Below are positions 1-5,081 of a stretch of 5,081 nucleotides of DNA, one piece after another (the stretch's first letter is position 1; each line of letters begins with the position of its first letter). The stretch is from Mesorhizobium amorphae (GTDB lineage Bacteria > Pseudomonadota > Alphaproteobacteria > Rhizobiales > Rhizobiaceae). The stretch spans positions 1 through 5,081 of the forward strand of contig QFNI01000108.1 of NCBI GenBank assembly GCA_003240775.1, in the 5' to 3' direction. A program made the position numbers and the translations under genes. The notes under the pieces are model-generated. The model saw nothing but the letters and a program-made list of their open reading frames with translations. It was not told the DNA's origin and searched no databases.

Positions 1-2
1 TC

Positions 3-620
3 AGCCTGTGGTCGCTCGATGATTGGGACGGCGGCGACGGGCGGTTCAACGCCCCGTCCGGGATGGTCACCGACGACCCGGAGGTGGCCGAGGCGTGGAG
101 GCGTTCGGGAACGGGCCGAAGCGCGAAAGGCGTCGGCGGGGTCCTGATTCGTGACATCGCGGAGATCCCGCGCGTCCGCGAGCATCGGGCGAGGATGGCG
201 GCGCTGAACAAGCTGACCGCGAAGGAGCGCAAGTTGCTCGGCCTTGATGAGCCGGCCGGGCCGGGGCCGTCGGGGAAGGATCTCCTGGCCAAGACCCTGG
301 AAGCGGCGTTCCTGCGTTGCGCCGACATCATCCGGGAGAAAACGCCCGAGATCGATGCGGAGGTCGATCCGGGCGACAAGACGGGATCGACCCATCTCCT
401 GGCCATGTGTGTCACCGCTGGCCCCAATGCCGGCACCTGGCCCGCGGACAAGGTCTCGCGCTGGCTCGGCTATGTCCAAGGCGTGCTGACGGCGCGCGGG
501 GTCTTCGATGTCGACGCGGAACGCGACCTGACGCGGGAAGATTTCCTGGCGGCCTACCGGATGATGGGTCTGGAGGTCCCCCAAACGGTGGATCTCAGCA
601 AGGAAGAGATCACCCCCTGA
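3..620 (+). CDS. Conserved phage-type protein of unknown function, 5' end outside window
   Basis: I do not recognise a named family. The frame is open from the first bases of the window, and the residues before the first ATG (position 63) read as ordinary protein, for example SLWSLDDWDGGDGRF. No good ribosome binding site precedes that ATG, so the gene probably starts upstream; a start at 63 would give 185 residues. Counting from that Met, residues 35-60 are a basic helical stretch containing LTAKERKLLGLD, residues 62-71 are a Gly/Pro linker, and residues 72-185 look like a compact helical domain. The most distinctive segment is WPADKVSRWLGYVQGVL (126-142), followed by FDVDAERDLTREDF. From memory, similar segments occur in hypothetical phage proteins of about this size, but I cannot name a DUF. 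There are no membrane segments. It lies 101 bases upstream of nadV on the same strand and may share a transcript with it. Confidence 0.75.
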   Translation, partial: SLWSLDDWDGGDGRFNAPSGMVTDDPEVAEAWRRSGTGRSAKGVGGVLIRDIAEIPRVREHRARMAALNKLTAKERKLLGLDEPAGPGPSGKDLLAKTLEAAFLRCADIIREKTPEIDAEVDPGDKTGSTHLLAMCVTAGPNAGTWPADKVSRWLGYVQGVLTARGVFDVDAERDLTREDFLAAYRMMGLEVPQTVDLSKEEITP

Positions 621-630
621 CAACCCGCCT

Positions 631-662
631 GCGGCGCCGGGGGCCTTCGGGCCAAGCGCCGC
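631..662 (+). promoter_or_regulatory. UUCG-capped hairpin in the nadV leader
   Basis: A 7-bp outer stem (631-637 with 656-662) and a 4-bp inner stem (642-645 with 650-653) are closed by a UUCG tetraloop on a C-G pair. The stems are separated by an asymmetric internal loop of 4 and 2 bases. It begins 11 bases after the upstream stop codon. No T run follows, so it could be a weak terminator, an mRNA-stabilising 3' end for the upstream gene, or part of the nadV leader. The structure is visible in the sequence; its role is inferred. Confidence 0.5.
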
Positions 663-676
663 AACATCTCGACCCT

Positions 677-693
677 CGCCGGGAGGCCCGGCG
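677..693 (+). promoter_or_regulatory. Perfect 7-bp hairpin just upstream of the nadV ribosome binding site
   Basis: cgccggg (677-683) pairs perfectly with cccggcg (687-693) around a 3-base loop. It lies 12 bases before the nadV Shine-Dalgarno sequence, so it could keep the site accessible or help regulate translation. No T run follows. Function is inferred. Confidence 0.4.
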
Positions 694-705
694 GGACGAA
701 ACGGC

Positions 706-714
706 AAAGGAGGA
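706..714 (+). promoter_or_regulatory. Strong Shine-Dalgarno sequence of nadV
   Basis: aaaggagga lies 7 bases before the ATG at 722 and is a near-perfect match to the 16S rRNA 3' end. It fixes the start of nadV at 722, although the frame stays open back to before 317. The upstream part of that open frame is the out-of-phase shadow of the preceding gene. Confidence 0.85.
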
Positions 715-721
715 CTTCGCC

Positions 722-3085
722 ATGTTCGACAACGTCACCATGATCAACCCCGAGAACCCGCTTCTCGACACCGACAGCTACAAGTATTCGCACCCCGCGC
801 AGTATCCGGACGGGACCCGGAAGGTCTCCGCCTACGTCGAGGCGCGCAAGCCCTTCGGCGACCTGGGCGAGGTGGTCTTCTTCGGGCTTCAGGCGGAGCT
901 GGCCCGGATGGCCGGGCGCTTCGTCACCCCGGAGGACGTCGCCGAGGCGGCGCCGTTCCTGCGCGCGCACGGGTTGGAGCTGGAGGCGGAGGGCTGGGGA
1001 GTCATCGCCGGCGAGCTCGGCGGCCGGCTCCCGGTCCTGATCGAGGCGGTTCCCGAGGGGACCCGGGTCCCCGTGGGCGTGCCGCAGATGCGGATCGTCA
1101 ACACCGACGACCGCTTCCCGTGGCTCCCCGCCTTCCTGGAGACGAGGCTGCTTCGCGCGATCTGGTATCCGTCGACCGTGGCGACCGTCAGCGCCTCGAT
1201 CATGAGGGGCATCCGGGAGCGGATGCTGATCACCGACGGGGGGGTCGATGGCTCGCGCTTCAAGCTGCATGACTTCGGGGCCCGCGGCGCGTCGAGCCGG
1301 CAGACCGCGGCGATCGGCGGCGCCGCGCACCTGGTCAGCTCGGCCGGCACCGACACCGTGTCGGCCCTGGTCCTGGCCCGCAACGTCTACGGCGCCGAGA
1401 TGGCCGGGTTCTCCATCCCGGCCTGCTATGACGATCAGACCGAGATCCTCTCGGGGCGCGGTTTCGTCCCCTTCTCCTCCCTTACGGAGGAGGACGTCGT
1501 CGCCGAATACAGGCCTGACGGAAGCGCGGGTTTTGTCAGGCCGACGGCCATCATCAGACAGGCTTATCGTGGCGAAATGATTCGCTTCAGAAGCCCGGGC
1601 CAGCTCGCCCGCTTCGACCTTCTGGTGACCCCTAATCACAGGATGGTTCGACGCTCGAAGGCTCTTGGCACCATTGAGATCCGGGACGCGGCGCACGCTG
1701 AATTCTCATTGAGAAACGTGATCCCCATGGCCGCTCGTCTCGAGGGGGACGCCGAGCTCGGAGACGTTGATAGGCTTCGGATCGCCTTTCAGGCCGACGG
1801 ATCATTCGTTTCCCGGCGGCATCGTTACACGGGGAGGAGAACGGGGACCATTCCCGTCCGGTTCGGTCTTCAGAAGCAACGCAAGAAGGATCGCCTCGAG
1901 GCGCTCCTCGCCAGGCTCGGCGTGAATTTCAGCAAAACCACTACGTCGAACAGGAAAGGATATGTTCACTACTGGTGCCCCCTCCCCGTCGAATGGGTCA
2001 TGTCCAAGACCTTCGACTGGGTGTCCATCGAAAACAAGTCGGAGAGGTGGGCGCGCGATTTCATGGAGGAAGTGGCTGAATGGGACGGCAAGACCGTTGC
2101 GCACAGCGTCTGCTATTCGACCGTTGTCCCCGAAAACGCGGACGTGGTCCAGATGGTGGCGGTCATGGCCGGCATGAGGGCGTCGAAATCGGTGGAGCCG
2201 GGCAGGGATGGTCGCCAGGACATTCATAACGTCATCGCCTGCAGTCGCGATCATCGCATCGGCAAGGGTGTGGCGCGGTCAGTTGAGCGTTACGACGGAT
2301 TTGTCCATTGCGTTTCGGTCCCCTCCGGCATGATCATCGTGAGGAGGAACGGCTGCGTTTGCGTTTGCGGAAACAGCGAGCATTCGACCATGACGGCGCT
2401 CGGACGCGAGGGGGAGGCGGACCAGATGGAGCGGATGCTTGACGCGTTCCCGACCGGGATCGTCGCCTGCGTCTCGGACAGCTACGACCTCTTCCGGGCG
2501 ATCCGGGAGATCTGGGGCGACCGGCTGCGCGACCGGGTCCTGTCGCGAGACGGCGTCCTCGTCGTCCGCCCGGACTCGGGGGATCCGGTGCGGATCGTCC
2601 CCGAGGTGGTGGAGGCGCTCATGGACCGGTTCGGCTTCGAGACGACGGCGACCGGTTACCGGCTGCTCAACCCGAAGGTCCGGGTCATCCAGGGTGACGG
2701 GATCAACGCCGAGAGCGCGGCGGCGATCATGGACGCGATGATGGCCCGCGGGCTGGCGATCGGCAACGTCGCCTTCGGCATGGGCGGGATGCTCCTTCAG
2801 GGGCCGCGCCGGGACGATTTCGGCTACGCCATGAAGGCGTCGGCCGTCCTCTTCGATGACGGCTGGTGCGACGTCTTCAAGGACCCGGTCACCGCCGGCG
2901 GCTCCAAGACCTCCAAGCGCGGGATCCAGGGCGCCGTGAAGGAGAACGGTCGCTGGTCGGCGCGGCGCGCCGCCGCCATCCCCGAAGGGGAGGACGAGCT
3001 GGCGCCGGCGTTCCGTGACGGGGAGATCGTTCGCCCCGTCACCCTCGACGAGGTCCGGGCGCGGGCCTGGCCGGAGGGCTGGTGA
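722..3085 (+). CDS. nadV: Nicotinamide phosphoribosyltransferase (NadV/NAMPT) interrupted by an intein
   Basis: This cytosolic enzyme converts nicotinamide and PRPP to NMN and pyrophosphate, the committed step of one-step nicotinamide salvage to NAD+. The precursor is 787 residues; removing the 317-residue intein (residues 235-551) leaves 470, the usual NAMPT size. Conserved family segments in order are TDSYKYSHPAQYP (residues 17-29), KLHDFGARGASS (181-192; Phe185 and Arg188 match human Phe193 and Arg196), GTDTV (209-213; Asp211 matches human Asp219), SEHST (552-556; His554 is the catalytic histidine, human His247), RPDSGDP (616-622; Arg616 and Asp618 match human Arg311 and Asp313), VIQGDG (655-660), FGMGG (685-689) and VFKDPV near the C-terminus. 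All key residues I could align are present, so the spliced product should be active. I see no nicotinamide-nucleotide adenylyltransferase gene in the window, so NMN must be adenylated by a gene outside it or by the host. The equivalent family name is nicotinate phosphoribosyltransferase-like, but the SEHST and RPDSG motifs favour NAMPT. Confidence 0.96.
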   Translation: MFDNVTMINPENPLLDTDSYKYSHPAQYPDGTRKVSAYVEARKPFGDLGEVVFFGLQAELARMAGRFVTPEDVAEAAPFLRAHGLELEAEGWGVIAGELGGRLPVLIEAVPEGTRVPVGVPQMRIVNTDDRFPWLPAFLETRLLRAIWYPSTVATVSASIMRGIRERMLITDGGVDGSRFKLHDFGARGASSRQTAAIGGAAHLVSSAGTDTVSALVLARNVYGAEMAGFSIPACYDDQTEILSGRGFVPFSSLTEEDVVAEYRPDGSAGFVRPTAIIRQAYRGEMIRFRSPGQLARFDLLVTPNHRMVRRSKALGTIEIRDAAHAEFSLRNVIPMAARLEGDAELGDVDRLRIAFQADGSFVSRRHRYTGRRTGTIPVRFGLQKQRKKDRLEALLARLGVNFSKTTTSNRKGYVHYWCPLPVEWVMSKTFDWVSIENKSERWARDFMEEVAEWDGKTVAHSVCYSTVVPENADVVQMVAVMAGMRASKSVEPGRDGRQDIHNVIACSRDHRIGKGVARSVERYDGFVHCVSVPSGMIIVRRNGCVCVCGNSEHSTMTALGREGEADQMERMLDAFPTGIVACVSDSYDLFRAIREIWGDRLRDRVLSRDGVLVVRPDSGDPVRIVPEVVEALMDRFGFETTATGYRLLNPKVRVIQGDGINAESAAAIMDAMMARGLAIGNVAFGMGGMLLQGPRRDDFGYAMKASAVLFDDGWCDVFKDPVTAGGSKTSKRGIQGAVKENGRWSARRAAAIPEGEDELAPAFRDGEIVRPVTLDEVRARAWPEGW
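1424..2374 (+). mobile_element. In-frame intein with LAGLIDADG homing endonuclease domain
   Basis: The 317-residue insert starts at Cys1 (codon 1424-1426), ends at Asn317 (2372-2374), and is followed by Ser+1. Splicing motifs are block A CYDDQTEILSGRGFVPF (1-17), block B VTPNHRM (68-74, with Thr69 and His72), block F YDGFVHCVSVP (290-300) and block G VCGN (314-317). Deleting it rejoins GFSIPA to SEHST, the uninterrupted NAMPT sequence. Between the splicing halves lies a two-motif LAGLIDADG endonuclease: degenerate dodecapeptides LRIAFQADGSF (118-128) and FMEEVAEWDGKT (213-224). Both keep the Asp-Gly pair (Asp125, Asp221), with VRFGLQKQRKKDRL and STVVPENADVVQMVAVMAG as the usual following segments. 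The penultimate residue is Gly instead of His, and block F has Cys where Asp is common. GC content is lower than in the host gene: by hand count 47% at 1921-1980 and 53% at 2281-2340, against 70% at 2761-2820. This suggests later acquisition. Confidence 0.95.
2354..2370 (+). repeat. Hexamer tandem repeat encoding alternating Cys-Val at the intein C-terminus
   Basis: tgcgtt occurs twice in tandem, followed by a partial third copy (tgcgg). It encodes Cys311, Val, Cys313, Val, Cys315 just before the terminal Gly-Asn. It could be a slippage product, since many related intein ends have a single Cys here. Confidence 0.6.
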
Positions 3086-3090
3086 GCCGG

Positions 3091-3116
3091 GGGCCGGGGA
3101 CTTGCGTCCCCGGCCC
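3091..3116. terminator. Bidirectional hairpin between convergent genes
   Basis: A perfect 11-bp GC-rich stem (3091-3101 with 3106-3116) surrounds a 4-base loop. It starts 5 bases after the nadV stop codon and ends 1 base before the minus-strand stop at 3118-3120. Neither side has a T run, which is common for hairpin terminators in very GC-rich genomes but leaves termination efficiency unproven. Position between two convergent stop codons is the main support. Confidence 0.75.
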
Positions 3117-3117
3117 G

Positions 3118-4500
3118 CTACGGGGACGGCTCGCCCCGATCGTCCTCGCGGGCCGGCCCCGAGATCTCCGCGTCGCGGCCCCTAAGCTCCGACGAGATCC
3201 GCGCCCACGCCTTGCCGAGGGCGCTGGTCGCGACCCTCTCCGCGGCCTCCGCCGCGACCCGGGACCGGATCGCGGCGCGCGGCTTCTCGCTGAGGGTGAC
3301 CAGAAGGTCGGACGTCTTGTCCATGGCGTCCGCCAGACCCCTCATCCGGTCCGCGAGGCTCGCGTGGGAGCGTTTCGCCGCGGACCCGGCGCGCAGAAGC
3401 GCGGAGATTTCCCGGGCCTCCCTGAGGACGGGCTCACGTCCCCGGTCGCCGGGCGGGAACAGCCCGTCCGGCGCCTCGGCGGCGACGGGGTCGCCCCAGG
3501 GGCTGCGCCAGGGGAAGCGGTCGATGACCGTCCGGCCGAAGACCCTCGTCAGGTCGCATCTGACGGGGTCATGCCCCTCGATCGCGAGGATGAGCTCCTT
3601 GGGGGAGATATCCAGGACCAGGGATTCGCGTTCCGGATTAACGCCGTCCTCGGGCTCCTTGTGGGCGGCGACGCGCGCCCGCCCGAAGGTCAGGCGAAGG
3701 TTCATCCGGCCGTGAGGGAAGGCGGAGTGCCTCACCGAGCCTCCGGAAACGTGATTGACCTGCACGCAGATCCCGCGCGGGTCGCCCCCGCCCTCGAAGG
3801 CCAGGGCCGCGACGCGCATCGCCTCCTCCGCCCGATGCCGGGGCGGCCCGATGAGCCCGAATCCTGACCGGATCGCCTCCGTGATCCCGTCCGAATGAGC
3901 GATCGCGGCCGCCATCGCCATCTGCTCGCTGGCGGCCGCGAGCGAGACGGACTCCGCGTAGCGGCTCAGCTCATAATCAGCGTTCCCGAACAGGTTCTCG
4001 GACGCCCACCTGACCGAGTTCGCGAGATCATCGCCGGCGCGGGCGGGGACGAACCCGCGCGCCTTGACGATCTCGTCAACCTCGGCCGCCGCCTCTCGCA
4101 CTATTCGTGACTGCTCCCGGGAGCCGATCCTCTCGCTCGCGGCGGCCTCCATCGACGATCTCCAGGGAACGTCGTAAGCCGGGAGGGGCTGTCCTGCGGC
4201 CAGGTCGAGGGTGGCGGCGGAGCCCCAGGCCGAACCGGCCCCGAACGCCATCTCCGCGAACGCCTCGTCCGTCATGAGCATGGAGGCGACACCGTCGCCC
4301 CTGACGACGTCACCGCCCTCCGTCGCCCGGCCGGCGAAGACCGTGATCCTGTGCGCGGTGAGCGCGGGTGAGCGCGAACCGAAAAGGTGCCGCGGGCGGC
4401 CGAAATCCTCACGCGTCACGAGCAGGAAGCCGCAGCCGTCCGCGTCGTTCCGCGCCGTGAACGCGCCGATCGCGCGCTCAGCAGCTTCGTCATCAGTCAT
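3118..4500 (-). CDS. Uncharacterised 460-residue protein with a duplicated domain
   Basis: I do not recognise a named family. The ATG at 4500-4498 is preferred because gagg lies 5 bases upstream and the protein begins naturally as MTDDEAAERAIGAF; the longer open frame back to 4641 reads as Arg/Gly-rich out-of-phase sequence. Two segments look like copies of one beta-rich domain: residues 23-115 (start CGFLLVTREDFGRPRHLFGS, end AYDVPWRS) and 243-333 (start GICVQVNHVSGGSVRHSAF, end DRFPWRS). Each has an RIT or LRL strand followed by a GRA motif (AGRAT, FGRARV), and then a short amphipathic helix (MTDEAFAEMAF, ISPKELILAI). Each copy is followed by an Ala-rich helical region (about 116-235 and 355-440). 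From memory, single-copy versions with an LFGS motif and a following helical tail occur in hypothetical phage proteins. There is no signal peptide or clear membrane segment. The ATG is 2 bases after the stop of the repaired upstream gene, which indicates translational coupling. Confidence 0.85.
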   Translation of the reverse strand: MTDDEAAERAIGAFTARNDADGCGFLLVTREDFGRPRHLFGSRSPALTAHRITVFAGRATEGGDVVRGDGVASMLMTDEAFAEMAFGAGSAWGSAATLDLAAGQPLPAYDVPWRSSMEAAASERIGSREQSRIVREAAAEVDEIVKARGFVPARAGDDLANSVRWASENLFGNADYELSRYAESVSLAAASEQMAMAAAIAHSDGITEAIRSGFGLIGPPRHRAEEAMRVAALAFEGGGDPRGICVQVNHVSGGSVRHSAFPHGRMNLRLTFGRARVAAHKEPEDGVNPERESLVLDISPKELILAIEGHDPVRCDLTRVFGRTVIDRFPWRSPWGDPVAAEAPDGLFPPGDRGREPVLREAREISALLRAGSAAKRSHASLADRMRGLADAMDKTSDLLVTLSEKPRAAIRSRVAAEAAERVATSALGKAWARISSELRGRDAEISGPAREDDRGEPSP

Positions 4501-4502
4501 TT

Positions 4503-4975
4503 TCACCTCATGAAGGAGTCGTCGCGAGGGTCGACGCCGTGATCCTCCATCCGCGCCAGACGCCAGGCGTCCCGCTCCTCCCCCTCGGGGATGCCGATCT
4601 TGTCGGCCGCCTCGTGCAAGGCGTCCGACACGGCGTCGCATGCCTCCTCCCGGCCGTGGCGAGAACCTCGGCGAGCGCCTCGCCGCTCATCCTCCAGTCC
4701 GCAACGCCGCCTTCGAGGTTCAGCCCGTGATGGTCGGCGCTCATGATGTCGGGCAGCCGGTAGCGCGAGACGAACTGGCCGCTCAGCTCCTCGCCGCCGG
4801 GCGCGCGGCCGATCGCCGAGTGACCGAAGCGCGGATCATAGACCTCGACGAGATGATCGGCGCCGTCGTTGAGCAGCAGATCCCTCACGCCGAACCTCTC
4901 ACCGGGGCTGACGACGCGGATGATCCATGAGCCGGGAGCCGCGCCCGGATCAGCTACGCTGAAGACGTGTGTCAT
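4503..4975 (-). CDS. Conserved phage-type protein of unknown function, disrupted by a -1 frameshift
   Basis: The start at 4975-4973 has aggaaggga 8 bases upstream. Residues 1-109 read as normal protein: a strand pair around SWIIRVVSPGERFGV (16-30), then HLVEVYDPRF (41-50), GQFVSRYRLPDIM (66-78) and HGLNLEGGVADWRMSGEALAEV (83-104). After Gly109 the original frame turns into Arg/Pro/Thr-rich nonsense and stops at 4510-4508. Moving back one base at 4649 restores natural sequence beginning EEACDAVSDALHEAADKIG and ending GVDPRDDSFMR, with stop TGA at 4505-4503. The repaired protein is 157 residues. As written, the unrepaired product is 155 residues ending at 4508. From memory, the SRY...GLNLEGGV...W pattern resembles hypothetical phage proteins; no function is known to me. 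The shift may be a base missing from a G run, a real mutation, or ribosomal frameshifting. Confidence 0.75.
4506..4509 (-). promoter_or_regulatory. Shine-Dalgarno sequence for the gene starting at 4500
   Basis: gagg, 5 bases upstream of the ATG, lies within the last codons of the preceding gene in its repaired frame. This overlap of ribosome binding site and upstream coding end supports the 4500 start and coupled translation. Confidence 0.6.
4643..4651 (-). other. Site of apparent -1 frameshift
   Basis: On the minus strand the purine run gggaggagg spans the change from the first coding frame (Gly109 at 4651-4649) to the second (Glu at 4649-4647). Adding one G to the run gives a continuous 157-residue protein. 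There is no classical slippery heptamer. The run itself resembles a Shine-Dalgarno sequence, which can stimulate frameshifting, and it also precedes an in-frame GTG at 4631-4629. Confidence 0.65.
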
Positions 4976-5008
4976 GATGATGGTCCCTTCCTGTCAGGGG
5001 TCATCATG
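4973..5008. repeat. Inverted repeat covering two divergent start codons
   Basis: catgatga (4973-4980) is the exact reverse complement of tcatcatg (5001-5008), and the inner ccct (4985-4988) is complementary to aggg (4996-4999) with a slightly offset centre. Each outer arm contains a start codon, one per strand. It might be an operator or an mRNA structure hiding a start; it may also be chance similarity of two translation starts. Confidence 0.4.
4984..4992 (-). promoter_or_regulatory. Shine-Dalgarno sequence for the gene starting at 4975
   Basis: aggaaggga on the minus strand ends 8 bases before the ATG at 4975, an ordinary spacing. It sits inside the loop region of the inverted repeat that joins the two divergent starts. 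Confidence 0.6.
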
Positions 5009-5081
5009 CCCGAAAAGGCGAACATCGTCCACAAGGAAGAACGCGGAGAAGCGGCGATCTTCCGGGACGCGGCGAGACGTG
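5006..5081 (+). CDS. Possible divergent gene, 5' end only, product unknown
   Basis: The frame from the ATG at 5006 stays open to the window end for 25 codons, beginning MPEKANIVHKEERGEAAIF. A weak ribosome binding site (agggg, 4996-5000) lies 5 bases upstream. Most codons begin with a purine, a bias expected of the true coding strand. The segment is too short to identify. It would be transcribed divergently from the gene at 4975 with only 30 bases between starts, leaving little room for two promoters. An alternative is that a minus-strand gene runs in from the right: one antisense frame reads as plausible protein ending LVDDVRLFGHDDP with stop at about 4997-4995. Confidence 0.4.
   Translation, partial: MPEKANIVHKEERGEAAIFRDAARR

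Noticed and set aside
317..721. In-frame upstream extension of nadV
   Set aside because: It overlaps the preceding gene out of phase, reads as His/Arg/Gly-rich nonsense, and the strong ribosome binding site at 706-714 marks 722 as the start.
621..721. NAD+ riboswitch before nadV
   Set aside because: Hairpins are present, but I cannot match the conserved loops of the known NAD-I or NAD-II classes by eye.
554..1696. 380-codon minus-strand open frame opposite nadV
   Set aside because: Antisense shadow of a GC-rich coding region; the plus strand there encodes clear NAMPT and intein motifs.
3082..3867. 261-codon plus-strand open frame overlapping the nadV end
   Set aside because: Arg/Pro/Gly-rich shadow opposite the 460-residue gene, running through the terminator hairpin.
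4503..4631. Separate 42-residue gene from GTG 4631
   Set aside because: A purine-rich ribosome binding site precedes it at 11 bases, but the sequence joins smoothly to the upstream frame as one helix (ALAEVLATAG then EEACDAVSDALHE), so a single shifted gene is simpler.
4501..4641. Longer start for the 460-residue protein
   Set aside because: The extra 47 residues are Arg/Gly-rich and overlap the upstream gene, whose repaired frame is better coding sequence.
1..5081. CRISPR array, tRNA, rRNA or insertion-sequence ends
   Set aside because: No regular spaced repeats, cloverleaf, rRNA-like segment or transposase with terminal repeats was seen.

Overview
The window is dense, high-GC DNA (about 70% GC in the conserved genes) with strong G/C bias at third codon positions. 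Gene packing is tight, several genes are of unknown function, two small proteins resemble conserved phage hypothetical proteins, and a nicotinamide-salvage gene carries an intein. I read it as accessory DNA, most likely a phage or prophage of a GC-rich proteobacterium. No capsid, terminase, tail or integrase gene is present, so the phage assignment is an inference.

Left part (plus strand): the 3' end of an unrecognised gene (3-620) is followed by a 101-base gap with two GC-rich hairpins and a strong Shine-Dalgarno sequence. Then comes nadV (722-3085), encoding nicotinamide phosphoribosyltransferase. nadV is interrupted in frame by a 317-residue intein (1424-2374) with two LAGLIDADG-type endonuclease motifs. 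The intein sits between Ala234 and the Ser that starts the SEHST catalytic motif, two residues before the active-site histidine. The precursor is 787 residues and the spliced enzyme is 470 residues.

Middle: an 11-bp perfect hairpin (3091-3116) separates nadV from convergent genes and probably terminates both sides.

Right part (minus strand): an apparent two-gene operon. The upstream gene (4975 down to 4503) is disrupted by a single -1 frameshift near 4649-4651; conceptual repair gives 157 residues ending 2 bases before the next ATG. The downstream gene (4500 down to 3118) encodes a 460-residue protein of unknown function that appears to contain two copies of one domain. At the right edge a possible divergent plus-strand gene begins at 5006. 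Its start and the start at 4975 lie in an inverted repeat.

Functional picture: NadV makes NMN from nicotinamide and PRPP. Phage-borne NadV can rebuild NAD+ after host defences destroy it. Here that enzyme would stay inactive until the intein removes itself, which is the most notable feature of the window.
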